Below, in pieces: positions 7,214 through 11,265 of a stretch of DNA of 11,265 nucleotides (position 1 is the first letter of the stretch; every line of letters starts with the position of its first letter). Below the pieces are notes generated by a model that saw only the letters and a program-made list of their open reading frames with translations, was not told where the DNA came from and searched no databases. This DNA is from Parachlamydiales bacterium (GTDB lineage: Bacteria > Chlamydiota > Chlamydiia > Chlamydiales > JAJFMK01), in assembly GCA_020050175.1 (NCBI GenBank), contig JAGVKY010000133.1, forward strand, positions 1-11,265. The letters are read 5' to 3'. The position numbers and the translations under genes are program-made.

Positions 7214-8284
7214 CTACAAAATGGTGCAGCTGTGTCCGTCACTTGAAAGATTCATGTGATCAAAGACTTGTTGTTTAGCAGCGACAGAATATTTAAGGTT
7301 TAGAACTCTTTGTCTAACAGCTTCTGCATCCGCAGTCAGTTGGTCTGTCTTTTCGTTAAGAGTTTGATGACGTTCTTTAAGGGTAGAGGTTTCTGTTTGG
7401 TAGGTGGCGTAGGCCTGGGTGTGTTTTTGCTCGCTTTCGGCTAAACGTCTTGCCCAAGCTTCTTCTTTTTGTCGAATGACTTCCCGTGCGGAATTGAGGG
7501 CATTTCTTATCTCAGTACGGAGTTTTTCATTGTCCAGGCGGTCTTGTTCCATCGCTTTTTCAGTTTCTGCCTGTCGTTTAATAGAGTCTTTTTTAGAAGT
7601 CTCTCGAACGTACCGTTGCGCCGCTAAGTTATAATTTAACAGGTGTAACTGTGCTGCTTGTGGGGAGAGCTCTTGGTCATGGAGAACGACAGGTTGCTCG
7701 ATAGTTACCTCGTCAGCAGGAATTGCGGATTCTGGTGCAACTTTGGTTTTTTTAATGATGGCTAAGGCCCAAGTTAATACTTCTTTGGCAAAAACATGTT
7801 CTTGTGGTTCTTTCGAGAGTGTTTGATTATCAAAAGGGGATTCAACAGGTTGCTCGGGAGCTAACTGTTTTGCGACCCTTTTAACCAAAAGAAAATGTTC
7901 GTGCATCCGTTTTTCCCACATCCATTTTCCATCAATCACAGGATCATGCAGATGGGTCTTTTGCTTTAAGGGATTAACTAAGATGTTATAGAAAAGTTCG
8001 TGTAATCGTTCTTCAATGAGTTTTAAAAAACCCTCTTTATCGCCAAGAGCTTCTTCTAGACGATCGTTAAGTTCAAAAACGGAGGCCCCCCATCTGAATA
8101 ACTGCTGAGAGGTACGGTCGCGCCACTGTCCCTGCTCCTCCTCTTGGTCATGAATGAGAAAGATTTGAGCTAAGGCTTGGATTTGGTGGCGGATATCCTC
8201 AGCGTTAAAAGTTGTCTCTTCTAAAACAATATGAGGAAAAAATTGTTGTTCTGGGGGGACTGTTTGTGTTCTTGAAGCACTCAT
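7214..8284 (-). CDS. 356-aa coiled-coil protein ending in a CaaX box (CTIL), candidate host-prenylated effector
   Basis: First gene of the second transcription unit. The N-terminus is MSASRTQTVPPEQQF, shared in pattern with the 265-aa protein. Residues ~30-150 are helical with Trp/Phe (QLFRWGASVFELNDRL; GKWMWEKRMHEHFLLVKR). Residues ~215-345 are a long charged coiled coil opening with HLLNYNLAAQRY, which matches YYINYSLAAQDF in the partial gene at the right edge. The last residues are SSDGHSCTIL, so Cys353 sits exactly four from the end with Thr-Ile-Leu after it. This is a CaaX motif, and a terminal Leu is the geranylgeranyltransferase-I type in eukaryotes. Known bacterial effectors with CaaX boxes (Salmonella SifA, Legionella AnkB) are lipidated by the host. 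The family is otherwise unrecognised. No Shine-Dalgarno sequence is visible and the 5' UTR is short. Confidence 0.92.
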   Translation of the reverse strand: MSASRTQTVPPEQQFFPHIVLEETTFNAEDIRHQIQALAQIFLIHDQEEEQGQWRDRTSQQLFRWGASVFELNDRLEEALGDKEGFLKLIEERLHELFYNILVNPLKQKTHLHDPVIDGKWMWEKRMHEHFLLVKRVAKQLAPEQPVESPFDNQTLSKEPQEHVFAKEVLTWALAIIKKTKVAPESAIPADEVTIEQPVVLHDQELSPQAAQLHLLNYNLAAQRYVRETSKKDSIKRQAETEKAMEQDRLDNEKLRTEIRNALNSAREVIRQKEEAWARRLAESEQKHTQAYATYQTETSTLKERHQTLNEKTDQLTADAEAVRQRVLNLKYSVAAKQQVFDHMNLSSDGHSCTIL

Positions 8285-8310
8285 TTACAAAACCAATCAA
8301 AAGATTAGTT

Positions 8311-8339
8311 AATATAAATAACTATCAAATAATTTTCAA
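8311..8339 (-). promoter_or_regulatory. Sigma70-type promoter for the 356-aa gene and downstream operon
   Basis: On the minus strand, -35 TTGAAA (8339-8334) is followed by a 17-nt spacer and -10 TATATT (8316-8311). That is one mismatch from consensus in each box with ideal spacing. Transcription should start near 8304, about 20 nt upstream of the ATG at 8284. It lies in the only substantial intergenic gap of the window (8285-8381). Confidence 0.7.
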
Positions 8340-8346
8340 CAAAATA

Positions 8347-8364
8347 AGAGCTTTAATAAGCTTT
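8347..8364 (-). terminator. Weak hairpin, possible terminator of the upstream array
   Basis: A 7-bp stem including one G-T wobble (8347-8353 with 8358-8364) encloses a TAAT loop. In the minus-strand sense it is followed by TTATTTTG. It sits 18 nt past the stop of the last array gene and just before the promoter. The stem is AT-rich and the T run is broken, so termination is likely to be partial at best. Confidence 0.3.
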
Positions 8365-8381
8365 AGAAGTTAAATAATTAT

Positions 8382-8834
8382 TTATCTTCCACGGGCTGTC
8401 CAGATCTTCATTGAAACATCTATCGTTCGTACGGCATTCGTTTGAATAAAAAACTGCCTTTCGAGGACTGAAATTTGGGCTTCAAGGGTCGAAATCTGCC
8501 CAGTCAGCTCTTGAACAATCGCTTTTTTGTGATCAAGGGAAGTTTGTTCGGCTTGTTCAAGTGCAGCTTCTGCAGCCATTTCTGAAGCGGCAGTCGCTTC
8601 ATTTTCTCTTATTTGGCCCTGTAAACTCAAAAGTTGTGTTTCTAAAGCCGTATTTGATTGAGAGTGCAGCTGAATAGAGCCTTGTGTGTCAGTAATTCTC
8701 TCCTGTTCAAGGGCTCTTTCACTGTCTCGGGTCACTTCGAGCTGCTGATTAGCCATCATAAGCGAACTCATTCTGTCTTGCAGTTGATCTAAAGAAACTA
8801 CCGCAGTTTCCGTATTTCTAAAACTTACTGTCAT
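8382..8834 (-). CDS. Small coiled-coil family protein, array member 4 (150 aa)
   Basis: Last gene of the tandem array. It has a Ser/Thr-rich start (MTVSFRNTETAVVSL) and SLDQLQDRMSSL at ~14-25, identical in its first nine residues to the preceding paralogue. Then come ERALEQERI (~39-47), the family core SNTALETQLLSLQGQI (~60-75), SLDHKK (~99-104) and a Leu/Gln-rich final helix (ISTLEAQISVLERQF). The tail is short and altered (TNAVRTIDVSMKIWTARGR) compared with the AN.KGHT.EID motif of its sisters. The protein has no Cys, signal peptide or membrane segment. The start abuts the previous stop (TAAATG) and is preceded by a strong Shine-Dalgarno-like sequence. Function is unknown; oligomerisation with its paralogues through the coiled coil is plausible. 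Confidence 0.92.
   Translation of the reverse strand: MTVSFRNTETAVVSLDQLQDRMSSLMMANQQLEVTRDSERALEQERITDTQGSIQLHSQSNTALETQLLSLQGQIRENEATAASEMAAEAALEQAEQTSLDHKKAIVQELTGQISTLEAQISVLERQFFIQTNAVRTIDVSMKIWTARGR
8760..8798. repeat. 39-bp exact direct repeat, copy 1
   Basis: Identical to 9234-9272. It encodes the SLDQLQDRMSSL region of array member 4. Perfect identity across synonymous sites suggests recent duplication or gene conversion between members 3 and 4. Confidence 0.9.
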
Positions 8835-9311
8835 TTACCACCCCCTGGCAGCAGCTATTGCACGTACAATTTTCCTGTCAATTTCAGAAGTGTGCCCTTT
8901 TCGATTAGCTTCTTCCTGTACAGTCATTTTTCTTTCTATTTCCCTTATTTGCTGCTCAAGATCCTCTGCTTGTTTTAAAAGTTGTTGAGCGCTTGCACTT
9001 TTGTGTTCTAGAGAATCTTGTTCACTCTTTTCAAGGTCTGCATCAGAAGATGTTTCTAGGCTAACGGCATCTCTATTTGCTTGTAGCTGCGAATTTAAAT
9101 TTAAAAGTTGTTTTTCTAAGGAGGTATTAGAACCTGAAAATTGATGAAGGGCCTGTTGAGTAGAAACGATCCGCTCTTGTTCTAAGGCTCTTTCATTATC
9201 TCTCGTCACTTCTAGCTGCTGATTTGCAACCACAAGCGAACTCATTCTGTCTTGCAGTTGATCTAAAGAAACCAGTGATGTTTCTGTGCTTCTTTGAACG
9301 GATGTACTCAC
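8835..9311 (-). CDS. Small coiled-coil family protein, array member 3 (158 aa from the preferred GTG start)
   Basis: I place the start at GTG 9311-9309. It overlaps the previous gene's TGA as GTGA, and gives MSTSVQRSTETSLVSL, the same length up to VSL/VTL as the upstream sister MTAVSSRDSQSGLVTL. A GTG four codons further upstream (9323) would add four residues with no homology. Domain plan: SLDQLQDRMSSL, ERALEQERI, the core SNTSLEKQLLNLNSQL, SLEHK, a Leu/Gln helix with QAEDLEQQIREIERKM, then the C-terminal motif EANRKGHTSEIDRKIVRAI and a final Trp. It has no Cys and no membrane segment. Its nearest relative is the next gene (array member 4), with which it shares a 39-bp exact DNA repeat. Function is unknown. 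It probably forms coiled-coil homo- or hetero-oligomers with its sisters. Confidence 0.88.
   Translation of the reverse strand: MSTSVQRSTETSLVSLDQLQDRMSSLVVANQQLEVTRDNERALEQERIVSTQQALHQFSGSNTSLEKQLLNLNSQLQANRDAVSLETSSDADLEKSEQDSLEHKSASAQQLLKQAEDLEQQIREIERKMTVQEEANRKGHTSEIDRKIVRAIAAARGW
8839..8846 (-). promoter_or_regulatory. Ribosome binding site of the 150-aa gene
   Basis: The coding-strand AGGGGGTG differs from AGGAGGTG at one position, which can still pair by G-U wobble, and lies 4 nt before ATG 8834. It is embedded in the last codons of the preceding gene (Arg-Gly-Trp-stop). Confidence 0.6.
9234..9272. repeat. 39-bp exact direct repeat, copy 2
   Basis: Identical to 8760-8798, 474 bp away in the same orientation and in the homologous position of the neighbouring paralogue. 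Confidence 0.9.
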
Positions 9312-9778
9312 CAGTTGGCCCACGCTATTCGGTAAATTTCTCTTTCAATTTCAGGAGTGTAGCCATTTTTATTAGCCAGTTCCTGAAGGTTTACTCGTCT
9401 TTCAAGTTCCAGGAGCTCTTTTTCAAAGTCTCCGATTTTCTTTGAAAGTTCCTGAACCTGACCTTTTTTTCGCTCGAGGGAGTCGAATTCTGCTTTTTCT
9501 AGATCTCTTTCTGCTTTGGTTTCAGTAGTCAGTGTTGTGGCATTTGTTTTTATCTGCGACTGCAAAGAAATAAGTTGGGTTCCAAGACCGCTATTTGAAG
9601 TTGAAGATTGTTGGATAGAAACCTGAGTATCAATAATTCTTGCTTGTTCAAGGATTGTTTCTTTTTCTCTTTCACTTGCCAAAGTTTGATTAGCAACAAC
9701 AAGCACGCCCATTCTATCTTCTAGTTGGTTTAAGGTGACTAATCCACTTTGAGAATCTCTTGAACTTACAGCTGTCAT
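9308..9778 (-). CDS. Small coiled-coil family protein, array member 2 (156 aa)
   Basis: The start abuts the previous gene's stop (TAAATG), with a weak TAGGT about 6 nt upstream. It follows the family plan: MTAVSSRDSQSGLVTL, LNQLEDRMGVLVVANQTL, EKETILEQARI, a core in which the usual LE is replaced (SNSGLGTQLISLQSQI.TN), SLERKK, the helix IGDFEKELLELERRV, then the tail LANKNGYTPEIEREIYRIAW ending in NW. Glycine in the core and the different linker make it more diverged than members 1 and 3. There is no Cys, signal peptide or membrane segment. Its TGA overlaps the GTG of the next gene, so the array appears translationally coupled. Function is unknown. Confidence 0.92.
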   Translation of the reverse strand: MTAVSSRDSQSGLVTLNQLEDRMGVLVVANQTLASEREKETILEQARIIDTQVSIQQSSTSNSGLGTQLISLQSQIKTNATTLTTETKAERDLEKAEFDSLERKKGQVQELSKKIGDFEKELLELERRVNLQELANKNGYTPEIEREIYRIAWANW

Positions 9779-10255
9779 TTACAGACCTAACCATTGAAAA
9801 ATTGCACCCGCAATTTTCTTGTCGATTTCTTGGGTGTGCCCTTTTTGATTAGCTAGCTGCTGCAGGGCTATTCGTTTTTCCAATTCTCTTATCTGCTGCT
9901 CAAGGGCTTCTCGTTGTTTTAAAAGGTGTTGAACGCTCTCTTTTTTGTGGTCTAGGGAGTCTTGCTTAGCTTTTTCAGCATCTGTTTCTGCTTGAGTTTC
10001 TGCAGCAAGTGCTGAGCCGTTTGTTTGTATCTGGGACTGGAGTGAGAGAAGTTGTTTTTCTAAGGATGTGTTGGAGGAACCATGGAGTTGAATAGAACTT
10101 TGATGGTCGCTAATGCGATGGTGTTCTAATTCTCTTTCCTGTTCTCTTGTGTTCTGGAGGTGTTGATTCGCTATAACAATGGACTCCATTAAGTGGGGCA
10201 ATTGCATCACTGCAACTTCCAAGGAGGGAGGGGATGTTCTACCAAGTAATGCCAT
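9779..10255 (-). CDS. Small coiled-coil family protein, array member 1 (158 aa)
   Basis: First of the four adjacent paralogues. The start overlaps the preceding gene by 17 nt and has AAGGA 6 nt upstream. The N-terminus (MALLGRTSPPSLEVAVMQL) is less similar to its sisters. From there it follows the plan: LMESIVIANQHLQNTREQER, LEHHRI, the core SNTSLEKQLLSLQSQIQTN, AETDAEKAKQDSLDHKK, LEQQIRELEKRI, then LANQKGHTQEIDKKIAGAI with a hydrophobic end (FQWLGL). It is the clearest example of the family motif and useful as a search seed. It lacks Cys and membrane segments. Expression is presumably linked to the 178-aa gene through the overlap. Function is unknown. Confidence 0.92.
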   Translation of the reverse strand: MALLGRTSPPSLEVAVMQLPHLMESIVIANQHLQNTREQERELEHHRISDHQSSIQLHGSSNTSLEKQLLSLQSQIQTNGSALAAETQAETDAEKAKQDSLDHKKESVQHLLKQREALEQQIRELEKRIALQQLANQKGHTQEIDKKIAGAIFQWLGL

Positions 10256-10775
10256 AGTGGGTCCTTACCACTTGCATGGCGATAGCATCGGGAAAGATTT
10301 GAGCTGTTCTTGCTTTTGCTGCATCAAGCTTTGCCTGTAGTTCAACTTTTTTTGCTTCTAATGCAACGACTTTTGCTTGGAGATCGGCAGCTTTTTGATC
10401 TTCTTCAGCTTGCGCATCCTTTATCGATTTTAAACGGGCTTGATGCTCAGCAATTCGAGTTGTTCGGGCTGCTTCTTGGGCTGCAATTTGTTGCAGGCAA
10501 AGACCAATTTCGCTTTGCAAACGGCTTGAATTTGCAGCAAGTTCTTGTTTCTCCAGGGCGAGTTCATTTCGACGCTCTTCGTCTTTCTGTCTTGCTTTTT
10601 CTGCCTCTTCATCAGCTTCGTGAGAGGCTTCAACGAGGGCATCGGTTTCATCTACAAAATGGTCAACAAGAGCCTCAAGTGCTTCATGAGAAACTTCTCC
10701 AGACGTAACTTGAGAAATGAGAGCGAAAGGGTCAGTGGGTAGATTTAAATTTGGTCGTGTAACTGATGAACTCAT
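10239..10775 (-). CDS. 178-aa Ala/Glu/Lys-rich coiled-coil protein
   Basis: Unrecognised by family. The N-terminus MSSSVTRPNLNLPTDPF resembles the Ser/Thr-rich MSA..TRTVP start of the 265-aa protein and may act as an export signal, which is inference. Residues ~25-50 are acidic (LEALVDHFVDETDALVEAS). Residues ~50-160 are a nearly continuous charged coiled coil (EADEEAEKARQKDEERRNEL; LQAKVVALEAKKVELQAKL). A section around RIAEHQARLKSIKDAQAEED lines up loosely with the RIAEADDKHEQAHETY segment of the gene at the right edge, so it could be a distant relative. The tail AMQVVRTHYGITW is hydrophobic and aromatic, like those of the small family downstream. The start has AAGGAA 7 nt upstream and lies 11 nt after the previous stop. 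A single Cys lies in EIGLCLQQ. Confidence 0.9.
   Translation of the reverse strand: MSSSVTRPNLNLPTDPFALISQVTSGEVSHEALEALVDHFVDETDALVEASHEADEEAEKARQKDEERRNELALEKQELAANSSRLQSEIGLCLQQIAAQEAARTTRIAEHQARLKSIKDAQAEEDQKAADLQAKVVALEAKKVELQAKLDAAKARTAQIFPDAIAMQVVRTHYGITW
10262..10266 (-). promoter_or_regulatory. Ribosome binding site of array member 1
   Basis: The coding-strand AAGGA lies 6 nt before ATG 10255, inside the end of the overlapping 178-aa gene. It supports the 17-nt overlapping start over a later one. Confidence 0.55.
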
Positions 10776-10782
10776 GAAAAAT

Positions 10783-10788
10783 TTCCTT
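10783..10788 (-). promoter_or_regulatory. Ribosome binding site of the 178-aa gene starting at 10775
   Basis: The coding-strand AAGGAA lies 7 nt before the ATG and overlaps the TAA of the preceding gene (TTTTAAGGAAA). Confidence 0.6.
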
Positions 10789-11265
10789 AAAAGATTCTAA
10801 ATTTTTTCTTATTTCTTTTATTGCGTCTGTTTTGCTTATCTGTGATTTGTTGATCTAGACTTTGGAGTTGTGAATCGAGTTGAGTAATGCTTTGGCTGCC
10901 TGCTTTCACTTTTTTGTCTAAATCTTCTACTTTTGTTTCTAGTGCCTGGTTGCGCGTTTTTAGATCTGTTGTGATTTCGATGTAGGTTTCATGAGCTTGC
11001 TCATGCTTGTCGTCAGCTTCTGCTATCCGTTTTGGCCATAATTCCTCTTGTTCTGTGAGGAATTGGCCTGCTGCTGTCATGGCACTTCTTGCCAGAGAGA
11101 GCTCATTTGCACTCTGTTGCTGCTCTTGCTCCTTGGCCTTTAGTGATTCTTCTTGTCTTTGTCTCGACTCAGCGGCAAGTAGTTTGCTTTTGAAATCTTG
11201 AGCCGCCAAGCTGTAATTGATGTAGTAAAGTTTAGCGATGGTTGCTTCTGATTTTTCAGGACGAA
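10787..11265 (-). CDS. Coiled-coil protein with polybasic C-terminus, paralogue of the 356-aa CaaX protein (5' end outside window)
   Basis: The frame is open to the right edge, so the start is not in the window; a TTG at 11209 is internal. About 159 C-terminal residues are visible. TIAKLYYINYSLAAQDF matches LHLLNYNLAAQRY of the 356-aa protein. Further on, EELWPKRIAEADDKHEQAHE aligns with EEAWARRLAESEQKHTQAYA, and DLKTRNQALETKVEDL aligns with TLKERHQTLNEKTDQL. The two are therefore paralogous over their coiled-coil halves. The ends differ: this one has no Cys and finishes with a strongly basic stretch, NRRNKRNKKKFRIF. A polybasic tail can bind acidic membrane lipids, so it could replace the lipid anchor inferred for the paralogue, but this is speculative. 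Function is unknown. Confidence 0.85.
   Translation of the reverse strand, partial: RPEKSEATIAKLYYINYSLAAQDFKSKLLAAESRQRQEESLKAKEQEQQQSANELSLARSAMTAAGQFLTEQEELWPKRIAEADDKHEQAHETYIEITTDLKTRNQALETKVEDLDKKVKAGSQSITQLDSQLQSLDQQITDKQNRRNKRNKKKFRIF

Noticed and set aside
9312..9323. Upstream GTG start (9323) for array member 3
   Set aside because: It adds four residues without counterpart in the paralogues. The GTG at 9311 gives the same spacing to the VSL motif and a GTGA overlap with the previous stop.
10310..10708. Plus-strand open frame rich in Leu and Gln
   Set aside because: It is the complement of a Lys/Glu/Ala-rich coiled-coil gene; the Leu and Gln content is a by-product of that codon use.
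11207..11209. TTG at 11209 as the start of the right-edge gene
   Set aside because: The frame continues upstream without a stop to the window edge, and the residues before the TTG (LYYINYS) match the paralogue, so the TTG is an internal Leu codon.
1..11265. CRISPR arrays, tRNA or rRNA genes, insertion sequences, integrase or attachment sites
   Set aside because: No regularly spaced short repeats, cloverleaf or ribosomal sequence, transposase-like protein or terminal inverted repeats were seen; the repeats present are paralogous coding sequence.

Overview
This window is a dense block of genes that all read on the minus strand. It most resembles an accessory cluster of secreted or host-interacting proteins from an intracellular bacterium. 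No gene has a recognisable housekeeping product. Almost every protein is polar, charged and helical, with coiled-coil character, and many are paralogues of each other. GC content looks to be in the low-to-mid 40s by eye. The coiled-coil families, one C-terminal CaaX box and several Ser/Thr-rich N-termini suggest a bacterium living inside eukaryotic cells. A Chlamydia-related lineage is my best guess, but no marker gene proves it.

Layout in transcription order (right to left). (1) 11265-10787: the C-terminal part of a coiled-coil protein whose 5' end lies outside the window; it is a paralogue of the gene at 8284-7214. (2) 10775-10239: a 178-aa Ala/Glu/Lys-rich coiled-coil protein. (3) 10255-8382: four consecutive, overlapping or abutting genes of one ~150-158 aa family. 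(4) 8381-8285: the only real intergenic gap, AT-rich, with a convincing sigma70-type promoter and a weak hairpin. (5) 8284-7214: a 356-aa protein ending in Cys-Thr-Ile-Leu. (6) 7205-6729: a fifth, divergent member of the small family. (7) 6727-4462: three unrelated helical proteins of 265, 178 and 309 aa; the last has a C-terminal hydrophobic segment after a lysine tract. (8) 4451-1182: a 1089-aa multidomain protein, followed by (9) 1175-1, a tandem paralogue cut by the window edge.

The genes probably form two transcription units. The first enters from beyond the right edge and ends near 8382. The second starts near 8304 and runs off the left edge with gaps of 10 nt or less. I infer a co-expressed, duplication-driven effector or structural set with different ways of reaching a membrane: a CaaX box, a polybasic tail and a hydrophobic tail.

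The strongest leads are the CaaX box, the kinase-like C-terminal domain of the 1089-aa protein with substituted metal-binding residues, the three internal repeats in that protein, and the five-member small coiled-coil family.
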